From: JAFGJQ01 sp964586145
Lineage (GTDB): Bacteria; Planctomycetota; Phycisphaerae; UBA1845
Direction of reading: 5' to 3'
Assembly (NCBI GenBank): GCA_964586145.1
Contig: CAZPHH010000072.1
Location: 1 to 26,252, forward strand
Length of the DNA: 26,252 nt
Positions 9,395-18,993 of this stretch are shown piece by piece. The translations under genes were made by a program, and so were the position numbers. The notes under the pieces are model-generated. The model did not search any database. It saw only the letters and a list, made by a program, of their open reading frames with translations, and was not told where the DNA came from. Numbering within the stretch: the stretch's first letter is position 1; the number at the start of each line of letters is the position of its first letter.

Positions 9395-9660
9395 TGGAAA
9401 AGTCAAGGTCGTCAATGGGTAGGAAGCCACGCAAGACAACGCGCCGCGCGCGGAGTCGCTTCCCGGAGCGCGGCGGCAAGGACTGGGTCGGACCGCTGGT
9501 GGACTACAAGGAGGTCGAACTGCTGCGCAAGTTCCTCTCCTCAAGCAGCAAGCTGATGTCGCGCAAGCGAGCCGGCACCAATGCCCAGGAGCAGAACGAT
9601 CTCAAGGCGGCGGTGAAGCACGCCCGCTTCCTGGCCCTGTTGCCCTACGCCGGCACGTAG
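9394..9660 (+). CDS. rpsR: 30S ribosomal protein S18
   Basis: The product matches S18: VDYKEVELLRKFLSSSSKLMSRKRAGTNAQEQNDLKAAVKHARFLALLPY is the conserved core, in which the DYK...L..F motif and the C-terminal KxARxLALLPY are diagnostic. A basic N-terminal tail precedes it. The GTG at 9394 has GGAG five bases upstream and couples to the preceding Trm112-like gene (88 aa); an ATG at 9415 with AAGG six bases before it would give 81 aa. Both fit the family. It is not in the common rpsF-rpsR-rplI cluster. A strong terminator follows at 9704. Confidence 0.92.
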   Translation: MEKSRSSMGRKPRKTTRRARSRFPERGGKDWVGPLVDYKEVELLRKFLSSSSKLMSRKRAGTNAQEQNDLKAAVKHARFLALLPYAGT

Positions 9661-9703
9661 GATCCGACGGCGTCAGCCGCAGACGCTTGCATGTGAACAA
9701 CCT

Positions 9704-9751
9704 GCCTCCGCCATCCGTCCGCAACGGGCCGGGTGGCGGCGGCTTTGTTTT
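9704..9751 (+). terminator. Rho-independent terminator after rpsR
   Basis: GCCTCCGCCATCCG (9704-9717) pairs with CGGGTGGCGGCGGC (9730-9743) over 14 positions with one mismatch and one GU wobble around a 12-nt loop. TTTGTTTT follows. It sits between convergent genes. Confidence 0.75.
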
Positions 9752-9758
9752 GTCGGAC

Positions 9759-10550
9759 TCAGCGGGCGGCGGCGAGGGGGCCGTCGGCCGGCGGAATTCC
9801 GCTCGCCCGTTGCGTCGGGGCCTCCTCGGCCTGCTTGATCAGGTGCCGAGAGAGTTCCCGCCGGACAAAGAGCTGATTCGTGCAGTCCGTATGCGCCCCG
9901 GCCCACCCCAGCGGCAGGTACTTGCGCGACCACCCGATGTTGACGATCTGCGGAAACGGCCCGCCCGGGGGGTGCAGGCCCACCTGCCCTATGGAGTCGA
10001 CCCCGCGCTTGCCGTCGATCGTGCCCACCACGCGGACCGCATCCAGCACGTTGTCGTGCGGGGAGTAGTACGCCACGACGTTTCCGTCGATGTGGCGCAG
10101 CGCCTTGCGCATGTCATAGGTGGAGGACAACGAGGATCCCAGCAGGATCAGGTTGTTCACGCGGGCCTTGCCGTCCAGTTGCTCGACGGCCCACACCGCT
10201 ACGCCCGTCCCGGCCGAAAGCGCAATCACGTTGATCTCGCGATCGGGGTGACGCCGGGCATACTCCTTGATTTTGTTGGCCAGGATCGCGCTGCGCAGCC
10301 TCGCATTCCCTGTGACAAGCTGGTCCACCAGCGGGTTGAAGGAAATGGTCCACATGAACACTTCCACGTCGCCGTGGTAGCCGGCCTGGCGCAGCCCCTC
10401 CGGCACGTCCGATGCGCCGAAGCCCCAGTTCCCGGCCCCGTCCAGGTAGAACGTTTTGCCAAATCGCTCCGCGGCGCCTCGCTTTTCGCAGCCCGCACAG
10501 AGTCCCGCCGCCACAAAGCCTACCAGCAGAAAGATCCCTCGATGACGCAT
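9759..10550 (-). CDS. Lipoprotein resembling an alpha/beta hydrolase, function unknown
   Basis: 263 aa. The start at 10550 gives a lipoprotein signal (MRHRGIFLLVGFVAAGLCAGC, lipobox LCAGC). The mature part has the order of an alpha/beta hydrolase: KTFYLDGAGNWGFG near the N-terminus, then REINVIALSAGTGVAVWAVEQL, a nucleophile-elbow-like ALSAG with Ser but Ala in place of the first Gly of GxSxG, then VVAYYSPHDNVLD (possible acid residue) and GWAGAHTDCTNQLF (possible His). The C-terminal 25 residues are low-complexity. It may be a periplasmic esterase or lipase-like protein. The triad assignment is a guess from order and spacing. The upstream ribosome-binding site is weak. Confidence 0.7.
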   Translation of the reverse strand: MRHRGIFLLVGFVAAGLCAGCEKRGAAERFGKTFYLDGAGNWGFGASDVPEGLRQAGYHGDVEVFMWTISFNPLVDQLVTGNARLRSAILANKIKEYARRHPDREINVIALSAGTGVAVWAVEQLDGKARVNNLILLGSSLSSTYDMRKALRHIDGNVVAYYSPHDNVLDAVRVVGTIDGKRGVDSIGQVGLHPPGGPFPQIVNIGWSRKYLPLGWAGAHTDCTNQLFVRRELSRHLIKQAEEAPTQRASGIPPADGPLAAAR

Positions 10551-10782
10551 GATGTGCTCATCCGCCCCCAATAGACTCGCCCCGTCCAGCCGGTTCCCCC
10601 GGCCTCCCCTCTGTTCGACCGCCAACAGGACCGGGAGGTTAGGGACCCGACGGGTGGATAGTGTAGGCATCTGCCTTCTCCGCACAAGCCGCCGCCTGAA
10701 TCGCGGTTTGACGGCCCGGCCACTGCTGCGTACGCTTGCCCCGCCCGGCCGAGGCCGGCGGCTGTAGCCCGGACGGCGTGTC

Positions 10783-11451
10783 ATGTGGGTGAAAATCTGC
10801 GGAATCACATCGGTCGAGGACGCGGCGGCCGCGGCGGAGGCGGGCGCCGACGCCCTGGGTCTGAATCTTGTCGCCGGCCCCCGGCTTGTTGACGGGCGGA
10901 CAGCGGAGTCCATTCTGTCCGCACTCGGCGCATCCGTCTCGGCGGTGCTCCTGACGTCGTGGGCGGACGGCCGTATGCCGGATGAAGTTTCGGAGCTGTT
11001 GACCCGGTTTCACGTTCCGTACGTTCAGCCGTATGGGCGTGTGACTCCGCAGGACGTGGCCGCTCTGCTGACGCAGGGCGTGCAAACGCTGCTCGTCCAG
11101 CGCGTCTCGCCCGAGAGCTTCCCGCTCCAGACACGCGAATTCCTCGCTCGCTGCGGCACGCGCTGGCCGGCCGCGATTCTGCTGGACGCCGTCGGCACCG
11201 GCCGGCTCGGCGGCACCGGCCGGAGGGTGGATTGGAATTGCCTGGCCGCCGCGCGGCAATCCGGCGCGTGCGCGGATTGGCCCCCGCTCATCCTGGCCGG
11301 CGGCCTGACACCGGAGAATGTTGCGCAGGCGGTGTCCGTAGTCCGACCCTGGGGCGTGGACGTCTCCTCCGGCGTCGAATCCTCCCCCGGCCACAAATCC
11401 CCCGACAAGATGCGGCGGTTCGTCGCCGCCGCCCGCGCCGCCGGGGGCTGA
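10783..11451 (+). CDS. trpF: Phosphoribosylanthranilate isomerase
   Basis: 222 aa, the normal length. It converts N-(5-phosphoribosyl)anthranilate to the ribulose form in tryptophan biosynthesis. It has the start MWVKICGITSVEDA (catalytic Cys in KICGIT), LLDAVGTGRLGGTGRRVDW (general acid Asp and phosphate loop), PLILAGGLTPENVAQAV and WGVDVSSGVESSPGHKS (second phosphate loop). The second strand is unusual: GADALGLNLVAGPRLV replaces the common GxxFxxxSPRxV. No other trp gene is in the window. The gene is divergent from the hydrolase lipoprotein, with 232 bp between them in which no clear site was found. Confidence 0.93.
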   Translation: MWVKICGITSVEDAAAAAEAGADALGLNLVAGPRLVDGRTAESILSALGASVSAVLLTSWADGRMPDEVSELLTRFHVPYVQPYGRVTPQDVAALLTQGVQTLLVQRVSPESFPLQTREFLARCGTRWPAAILLDAVGTGRLGGTGRRVDWNCLAAARQSGACADWPPLILAGGLTPENVAQAVSVVRPWGVDVSSGVESSPGHKSPDKMRRFVAAARAAGG

Positions 11452-11763
11452 GGTTTTTCCCCTCTGTTTCCGCGAGGCGCCCAGCGGTCCGTCCGTGGCG
11501 CTTCCTCCACCGCACGCTGGGACGGCAACGTGGGCATCGTCTCGCGGCGGGGGATGACCCGGGACAGCCGCCGCCGGGCCACCGGGCGGCCTGCATGGGC
11601 GGGTGCTGCCGCAGCATTCAACCGGCCCGGGGACTGGACTTCCGGAGTGATTCACCGCACGCTTCCGGGCCGGAACGGTGCGGGCGGGATACCGACACCG
11701 CTTCGGCTCCCTCGGCGCGTCCGTGGGCGTGGGCCACGGGTTGTGGAGCATGCGAGAGGCTCG
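11452..11763 (+). other. 312-bp intergenic stretch, no gene recognised
   Basis: GC-rich sequence between trpF and the EamA transporter. Open frames cross it, but their products are Arg/Pro/Gly-rich and look like shadow translation. A T5 run at 11455-11459 follows the trpF stop without a clear stem. Nothing else was recognised. Confidence 0.5.
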
Positions 11764-12699
11764 ATGGACGGTTCCGGTCGACATCCGCTGGTGTTGCCCG
11801 CCTTGGTCGTCGGCGTGCTGGCCATCTCGACGGCGGCGATCCTGATCAAGCTCTGCGCGGACGCGCCGGCCGTCGTGATTGCGGCCGCCCGCCTGGGGCT
11901 GGCCACGCTCATCCTGGTCCCGACGGCGACAGCCATTCAGGGCCGGGCGTTGTGGGATATCCCCCGCCGGCACATCAAGCACCTGGTTCTGGCCGGCGTG
12001 TTCATGGCCGCCCATTTTCTGTTCTGGATCACCTCGCTGAAGCACACATCCGTGCTCAGTTCCGTGGTGATCGTGACGACGAACCCGATTTTCGTCGGTA
12101 TCGCCTCGTTTTTGCTGTTTCGGGAGCGAGTCGGCCGGCGGTTGGTCGCGTCCATCCTGGTTGCGGGGGCGGGCGGTGCCCTGATCGCCCTTTCCGACGC
12201 CCGGCACGAGGGCGGCTCGCTCTATGGCGACGCCCTGGCCCTCGGCGGCGCGGTCATGGCATCGAGCTACTTCCTCGTCGGCCGGCGGGTGCGGGGGGAA
12301 GTACACTTCCTCTCGTACATCACGCCGGTGTATGCCGTGAGCGCGGTCATTCTGGCGTCCGTCGCCCTGCTGTGCGGGCACTCATTCACCGGATATGCGC
12401 CCGCGACCTACCTGTACTTCGTGCTGCTGGCCGTCGGGCCGCAACTGGTGGGCCACAGTGCGTTGAACTTCTCGCTTCGGTACGTCAGTGCGACTCTCGT
12501 GGCGATCGTCGTGCTGGGCGAGCCGATCGGCTCTGCGGTCCTGGCCTGCATCCTGCTGGAGGAATCGGTCACGGTGTCGCAGATCGTCGGCGGCGGGCTG
12601 ATCCTGGCCGGCATCTTCCTGGCCGTCCGAAACCGGCCCCCCGTGCCCCCTCCCGAGCCCGGCGCGCCCGATTCGCCGGGCGCCCTAAGCCCTCCATAG
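11764..12699 (+). CDS. EamA-family (DMT superfamily) membrane transporter
   Basis: 311 aa, with two EamA-like repeats and about ten hydrophobic segments. The first half has PALVVGVLAISTAAILIKL, AARLGLATLILVPTA and SSVVIVTTNPIFVGIASFLLFRERVGRR; the second half has GDALALGGAVMASSYFLVGRRV, LAVGPQLVGHSALNFSLRYVSATLVAIVVLGEPIGSAVLA and the final GGGLILAGIFLAVRNR. The tail is Pro-rich and cytoplasmic. Such proteins export or import small metabolites, often amino acids or nucleotide-sugar-like compounds; the substrate cannot be told. The ATG at 11764 fits the family N-terminus with a modest GAGAGG upstream. The frame is open for another 78 codons upstream but encodes nothing membrane-like there. Confidence 0.88.
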   Translation: MDGSGRHPLVLPALVVGVLAISTAAILIKLCADAPAVVIAAARLGLATLILVPTATAIQGRALWDIPRRHIKHLVLAGVFMAAHFLFWITSLKHTSVLSSVVIVTTNPIFVGIASFLLFRERVGRRLVASILVAGAGGALIALSDARHEGGSLYGDALALGGAVMASSYFLVGRRVRGEVHFLSYITPVYAVSAVILASVALLCGHSFTGYAPATYLYFVLLAVGPQLVGHSALNFSLRYVSATLVAIVVLGEPIGSAVLACILLEESVTVSQIVGGGLILAGIFLAVRNRPPVPPPEPGAPDSPGALSPP

Positions 12700-12716
12700 C
12701 ACAGAAACACCGTTCT

Positions 12717-12746
12717 TTGGTCCGGGTTCGCGGCGCGGTCTATAAT
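12717..12746 (+). promoter_or_regulatory. Sigma-70-type promoter of the AAA+/VWA gene pair
   Basis: A perfect TATAAT at 12741-12746 with TTGGTC (12717-12722, 3/6) 18 bp upstream, in the 128-bp gap before the ATPase gene. The predicted leader is about 75 nt. Confidence 0.55.
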
Positions 12747-12827
12747 CGGCCGTTGGCAGACGTTTCGGGTGCCGGCGAGGCACCTGCACGACGACCCGGT
12801 CCGCCCGTCGGACCCGCAAGGAAGACA

Positions 12828-14226
<1,399 letters not shown>

Positions 14227-14237
<11 letters not shown>

Positions 14238-15933
14238 GCAGGCCCCGCGGCTGGGCGGCATCATCCACACGTACCAGAAGTTCGACCCGAAGGACTTCCC
14301 CAGCCCCACCGTCCCGCCGCCGGACCTGGTGTCACCCGCGTTCCAGCACATGCTGTACTATGGCAGCCTGCGCGACCTTACCGAAGAGGAGCTGGCCCGG
14401 GCCGTCCACATCGATCCCAGCCAGATCGCCTCGCTGGGCCCCAGTCTCGAAAGCCTGCTGGCCATGCTGCTGGAGCGCAAGCGCAAGATTCTCTCCACGT
14501 ACGAGAGTGACACGGTCCAGCAGCAGGCCCGCGACCGGTGGCAGCGAGCGTTTCGCCGCATTCGCGTGCCCAAGCCGTTTGCCCCCGCATTCTATTCCGC
14601 CGCTCGCGGCGAGCAACTGGCCGACCTGGAACGGCTGTGGTACCAGGCGGAGCGTAAGACACCCGAGTTCGCCGCCAGGCTGCTGACGCTTATGGAAATC
14701 CTGGGCGAGAAGTACCAGGTCGATGAGCTGGCCGCCAGGTACGAGTTCACCGGCCAGACGCCCATGGACATTCCGAAGGCACTGGCCGTCAAGGAGGAGC
14801 TGGAGGCGATCGACCGGCTGATCGAGCAGCTCAAAGAAGCCGCGAAGACCGGGCAGATCGGCGTGATCGATATGGACGCCCTGTCGGAATTCGCCGAGCC
14901 GGGCGATATGGAGCAGCTTTCGGCGTTGCAGCAGTACATCCAGGACTACCTGCGGGAGCTGGCCGAGCGTCAGGGGCTGGAAAAGATCGAGGGCGGCTAT
15001 CGGCTGACGCCCAAGGCGTTCCGGCTGTTCCAGGGCCGGCTGCTGCAGGAGATTTTCAGCGACCTGCAGGCGGCCCGCTCCGGCCGGCACAGCGGACCGA
15101 TCGTCGGCGAGGGCGCCATCGAGATGCAGCAGGTCAAGCCGTACGAGTTCGGCGACTCGCTGACGCACATGGACATGCCGGCCTCGATGATCAACGCCAT
15201 GCTGCGCGACGGCGCCCGGTTGCCCGTGCGGATGCGGCCGGACGACATTGAAATCCATCGTACGCGGAACAACCCCAAGTGCGCCACGGCCGTGCTGATC
15301 GACATGAGCGGCTCCATGCGCTACAACGGGCAGTACATCAACGCCAAGCGAATGGGCCTGGCCCTGCACGGGCTGATTCGGACGGAGTACCCCGGCGATT
15401 TCCTGCAGTTCATAGAGCTGTACACGTTCGCCAAGCCGCGGCACATTTCCGAGCTGCCGGCCCTGATGCCCAAGCCGGTCACGCTGACCAGTCCGACCGT
15501 GGCCCTCAAGGCCGACATGAGCCGGACGGACCTCACGGAGTTCGACATTCCGCCGCACTTCACGAACATTCAGCACGGGCTGCAGCTTGCCCGGCAGTAT
15601 CTCAGCGTCCAGGACACGCCGAACCGGCAGATTATCCTGCTGACCGACGGCCTGCCCACCGCGCACTACGAAGGCCAGTTCCTCTACCTACTCTACCCGC
15701 CGCACCCGGCCACGGAAAAGGCCACGCTTCGCGAGGCCCAGCTTTGCGCGCAGCAGGGCATCACGATCAACATCTTCCTGCTGCCGAACTGGGCCCAGAC
15801 GAGCGAGGACGTGCAGTTCGCCCACCGGGTGGCCGAGGCCACTCGCGGCCGGGTCTTCTTCTCAGGCGGCCACGACCTGGACCGCTACGTCGTCTGGGAC
15901 TACGTCCGCCGCCGCCGTCTGCTGATCGTGTAG
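14227..15933 (+). CDS. VWA-domain protein, partner of the AAA+ ATPase
   Basis: 568 aa. The start ATG at 14227 lies inside the end of the ATPase gene. The N-terminal 290 residues are helical and charged, without a recognised family (LTEEELARAVHIDPSQIASL, LMEILGEKYQVDELAARYEF, an acidic segment and YLRELAERQGLEKIEGGYRLT). The C-terminal 220 residues are a von Willebrand A domain with an intact MIDAS motif: DMSGSM (Asp359, Ser361, Ser363), a threonine-containing middle segment and the late Asp in IILLTDGLPT. No signal peptide or membrane segment is seen, so it is cytoplasmic. It probably acts with the ATPase as a BchD/ViaA-like adaptor that brings metal-dependent binding of a target. Confidence 0.9.
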
Positions 15934-15949
15934 CAAGGTGTGGGGGAAC

Positions 15950-16036
15950 TCAGAACGCCGCCTGAAAAATGGCAAAGTCGGCCTCGTCCACGTCGCGGTT
16001 GTTGCCGCCTTCCAGATCGGCGGTGTCGCATGGGGG
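15950..16036 (-). pseudogene. Dockerin-like C-terminal remnant of a secreted protein
   Basis: Read on the minus strand, the last 26 codons before a TGA are CDTADLEGGNN followed by RDVDEADFAIFQAAF. Planctomycetal secreted proteins often end in DxDGDGDVDxADFAxFQxxF, an EF-hand-like dockerin half. Upstream, the frame continues to an ATG at 16315 but without recognisable protein sequence, so this seems to be the broken 3' end of a lost gene. The calcium ligands are partly replaced (LEGGNN for DGDGD). Confidence 0.5.
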
Positions 16037-16147
16037 GGTGTGCCGTGCTGGAGTGGTGGCGAGGCCAGGCACTCGGGTCTTCCCGTGACGGGCCAACCCG
16101 GTGGAACACGTGCAGGCGTTGGCCGTATCACATGGGAGGGCGCCCAC

Positions 16148-16234
16148 ATGGGTTGGCATGGGCTCCTGTTCGTGCTGCTGTTGCTGGTTCCAGGGGCGCC
16201 GGTCTGTGGCGTGCGGCCCGTCAGACCGCGATAG
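16148..16234 (+). other. 28-codon signal-peptide-like mini-ORF, possibly a truncated gene start
   Basis: ATG at 16148, eight bases after GGGAGG, encodes MGWHGLLFVLLLLVPGAPVCG and then stops at 16234. This looks like a secretion signal with no mature protein. It could be a gene relic or chance. The rest of 15934-16351 has no other recognisable gene. Confidence 0.2.
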
Positions 16235-16286
16235 CGTATGCAGCAACTCTTGCCAGGTCCGCGCCGCGGAGGCAGTGGGGCGTGTG

Positions 16287-16346
16287 GCTGAGAGGCTGCC
16301 GCCTGCGGCGGCCAAAGCAGAAAGCAGAAAACAAAAAGCAAACCTG
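16287..16346 (+). repeat. GC hairpin followed by purine-rich AAAGCAG repeats
   Basis: CCGCC-TGC-GGCGG forms a short perfect hairpin. It is followed by repeated AAAGCAG/AAAACA units running up to the transposase fragment. It looks like a low-complexity intergenic repeat. Confidence 0.45.
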
Positions 16347-16351
16347 AGTCT

Positions 16352-16756
16352 CTACCGGTCTCCGGTGACTAACTGCCTGCGCGTGACGGGGTTAGCGCCC
16401 ACGGAGGCCACCAACAGTCGCTCGAACAGATTCGGCTCCATCCCTCGACGATTCGCGCGATACGTGAGCTCCGCCAGGTACGCATCCAGGTGCTTGGGTG
16501 ACACGCTGTGATATGTGCCCAGAATCATCCGCTTCATGTTCCCGATGAACGTGTGCAGCCAGGGAAACGTCTGCACCGCCTGTCTCCCGCTGCCCGTAAT
16601 GATCGGTTCGTGCTCATACCCCGCCCGGGCCGGCGCGCGGTAGCTGCCCCATCCATCCGTGCGAAGCATCGAGCCCTCGGCGATCGTCTGCCGGGCGAAG
16701 GCCGTAAGGCTGTGCCCATCGACCTTCGCCAGGACGCCCATGGCAATCCGCCTGGG
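16352..16756 (-). pseudogene. IS1595-family (ISXO2-like) transposase, 5'-truncated
   Basis: On the minus strand about 130 residues match the C-terminal half of ISXO2-like DDE transposases: MGVLAKVDGHSLTAFARQTI, then SMLRTDGWGSYRAPARAGYEHE (second catalytic Asp in TDGW), FPWLHTFIGNMKRMILGTYHSVSPKHLDAYLAELTYRANRR, and the stop at 16352. The N-terminal zinc ribbon and the first catalytic Asp region are missing. Upstream the frame enters the Arg/Gly-rich translation of the CCCTTCGTCCC repeats, so it is a fragment and not active. The segment from SVSPKHLDAYL to RANRR is especially typical. No terminal inverted repeats were found. Confidence 0.85.
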
Positions 16757-16772
16757 TCTGTGCTGCGCACCC

Positions 16773-16827
16773 TCCCTTCGTCCCTTCGTCCCGGAGCTTG
16801 CCCGCCGCAGCGGGTCCCTTCGTCCCT
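16773..16827 (+). repeat. TTCGTCCC direct repeats around a CCCGC/GCGGG hairpin
   Basis: TCCCTTCGTCCCTTCGTCCC (16773-16792) and TCCCTTCGTCCCTG (16815-16828) flank a CCCGC-CGCA-GCGGG hairpin (16801-16814). A run of CCCACTGCCCACAGCCCACAG follows at about 16864-16884. The patch marks the truncated edge of the transposase fragment. Confidence 0.6.
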
Positions 16828-16900
16828 GCTTTCTTTCGACCTTTCCCCCGAGCATCTGCCCTCCCCACTGCCCACAGCCCACAGCCTGTCGTTGCGGCTG

Positions 16901-16928
16901 TTGACATCCGGCCCCGGAGGCGTACTGT
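16901..16928 (+). promoter_or_regulatory. Candidate promoter of the sulfatase gene
   Basis: A perfect TTGACA at 16901-16906 is followed after 16 bp by TACTGT (3/6). It lies about 68 bp before the sulfatase ATG. The -10 match is poor. Confidence 0.35.
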
Positions 16929-16995
16929 CGGCAAATCCAGGCCGGTCGGGCGCAGACCGGCGGTGCAAGCGGCATATCCCGAAGGGAGAACAGGC

Positions 16996-18489
16996 ATGGG
17001 ACGTTCGATCTGCACAGGCGTGGGGCTGCTGCTCTTGTCCGCTCTCGCCGCACAGGCCGCGGTTGCGGAAGAGCCCAAGGACGCCCGGCCGAACATCATC
17101 TTCATCATGGCCGACGACCACGGGGCCCAGGCCATCAGCGCCTACGGCAGCCGGGTGAACCAGACACCGCAGATCGACCGCTTGGCCAAAGAGGGCGTGC
17201 GATTTGTCAACTGTTTTTGTACGAACAGCATCTGTGCCCCCAGCCGGGCGGTGATCCTGACGGGCAAGCACAGCCACATCAACGGCCAGAAAACAAACGC
17301 GGAGACCTTTGACGGTGCCCAGCAGACCTTCCCGAAGCTTCTGCAGAAAGCCGGCTACCAGACCGCTCTGGTCGGCAAGTGGCACCTCAAGAGCGATCCC
17401 ACCGGCTTCGACCACTGGGAAATCCTCATCGGCCAGGGACCCTACTACAACCCCACCATGATCCGCAACGGGGAGAAGGTGGACCACCCCGGCTACACCA
17501 CCGACATCATCACCGACCTTTCCCTCGAGTGGCTGGAGAAGGCCCGTGCGGCCGGCAAACCGTTCATGCTCATGTCCCAGCACAAGGCGCCCCACCGCAA
17601 CTGGCAGCCGGCCCCGAAGTATCTGAAGCTTTACGACGATGCGACCATCCCGGAGCCGGACACGCTGTTTGACGACTGGGCCGGGCGCGGCACAGCCGCC
17701 AAGGTGCAGGAGATGACCATCGCCAGGCACCTCACGAAGCTCGACCTGAAGCTGACCACGCCCAAGGGCCTGACCGAGGAGCAGCTCGTCCCGTGGAACG
17801 CCTACTACGATCCGATCAACAAGGACTTCGAGGAGGCGAACCTGACCGGCAAGGACCTGGTGAAGTGGAAGTACCAGCGCTATGCGAAGGACTACCTTCG
17901 CTGCGTGGCCTCCGTTGACGAGAACGTCGGCCGCCTGCTGGACTACCTGGACAAGACGGGTCTGGCCCGCAACACGGTCGTCATCTACACGTCCGACCAG
18001 GGCTGGTACCTGGGTGAGCACGGCTGGTTTGACAAACGCTTCATGTACGAGGAGTCGTTCCGCATGCCGCTGCTGGTGCGCTGGCCGGCCGCGATCAAAC
18101 CCGGCACCGCCAACGACGATCTCTGCCAGAACCTGGACTTCGCAGCAACCTTTCTCGATCTGGCCGGCGTGCCCGTACCGTCCGACATGCAGGGTCGCAG
18201 TCTGGTTCCGGTGTTGAAGGGCCGGACGCCGCCGGACTGGCGCACGTCCGTCTATTACCACTACTACGAGTACCCGGCCGAGCACGCCGTGAATCGACAC
18301 GAAGGCGTTCGCACGCCCCACCACAAGCTCATCCACTTCTACCAACTGGACGAGTGGGAGCTGTTCGACCTGGTCAAAGACCCGGATGAATTGAAGAACG
18401 TCTGCAACGACCCGGCTTACGCGGACGTGGTGACGAAGCTCAAATCGGAACTGGCCCGCCTGCGCCGCGAATACCACGTGACCGATTGA
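16996..18489 (+). CDS. Secreted arylsulfatase-type sulfatase (formylglycine, Cys type)
   Basis: 497 aa. The ATG at 16996 has GGGAG upstream and gives a Sec signal peptide (MGRSICTGVGLLLLSALAAQAAVA). The mature protein opens RPNIIFIMADDHGAQAIS, where the Asp pair binds calcium. It carries the sulfatase signature SICAPSRAVILTGK with Cys80, which must be oxidised to formylglycine by a separate enzyme not seen here. Further conserved blocks are GYQTALVGKWHLKSDPTGFDHW, NTVVIYTSDQGWYLGEHGWFDKRFMYEES and MPLLVRWPAAIKPGT. The overall pattern is closest to the N-acetylglucosamine-6-sulfatase/mucin-desulfating group of family S1, so a sulfated polysaccharide is a likely substrate; this subgroup call is tentative. 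It probably acts in the periplasm or outside the cell. The length is normal and all visible catalytic residues are present. Confidence 0.93.
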   Translation: MGRSICTGVGLLLLSALAAQAAVAEEPKDARPNIIFIMADDHGAQAISAYGSRVNQTPQIDRLAKEGVRFVNCFCTNSICAPSRAVILTGKHSHINGQKTNAETFDGAQQTFPKLLQKAGYQTALVGKWHLKSDPTGFDHWEILIGQGPYYNPTMIRNGEKVDHPGYTTDIITDLSLEWLEKARAAGKPFMLMSQHKAPHRNWQPAPKYLKLYDDATIPEPDTLFDDWAGRGTAAKVQEMTIARHLTKLDLKLTTPKGLTEEQLVPWNAYYDPINKDFEEANLTGKDLVKWKYQRYAKDYLRCVASVDENVGRLLDYLDKTGLARNTVVIYTSDQGWYLGEHGWFDKRFMYEESFRMPLLVRWPAAIKPGTANDDLCQNLDFAATFLDLAGVPVPSDMQGRSLVPVLKGRTPPDWRTSVYYHYYEYPAEHAVNRHEGVRTPHHKLIHFYQLDEWELFDLVKDPDELKNVCNDPAYADVVTKLKSELARLRREYHVTD

Positions 18490-18993
18490 TCGACGACCCG
18501 GCCCCATGCCGCGCTCCAACGCAAACGGCGGCCGATGCGGCCCGATCGTCTCCGATCCGGGGCGCAAAGCACGATTGAAGCTCGATTCTTTTCGGTCGCG
18601 CTCTGGAGTTCCCGGCTCTGCCCTGCTAGAATGCCCGCGTTCGGGCTGACGTTTTGCCAACAGACAAACAGAGGCTGTGTACCGCTTTGCACCGTGCGGG
18701 TTTGCGCGAGCGGAAGCGGGGGCAACGAATTCTCGGCGATTGCTGCACCTCGGAATCGGTTGAACGGAAGCGCATCGAACACTTGCGGCCCTGCGTCCGG
18801 AGGCGCGGCCGTCGGAGCGCACAAGTGCGTCCGGCGGTGAGAACAGCGTACGCGGCCGACGGGGCAATGCGCCGGAGTACCCGGGTCGGGTTTCGCAGAG
18901 CCGTGCTCGCCGCGCGTGGGGTGAGCCATCGGGTCCTCCCGGGGAGGTACGCCGTCTTCCGTTGCGTGGAGGCGGTCGACAGGAGTATGGAGA
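18490..18993 (+). other. 504-bp intergenic stretch with a possible extended -10 promoter
   Basis: No convincing gene was found. A TTG-initiated frame from 18654 gives a very Arg-rich product with no recognised domain. At 18624-18632, TGCTAGAAT resembles an extended -10 (TGnTATAAT), but no good -35 is present. If it is used, the sugar-nucleotide gene downstream has a leader of about 350 nt. Confidence 0.4.

Noticed and set aside
10639..12381. A 580-codon minus-strand frame across trpF and the EamA gene.
   Set aside because: Its product is low-complexity (Gln/Gly/Arg/Pro) and antisense to two genes with clear families.
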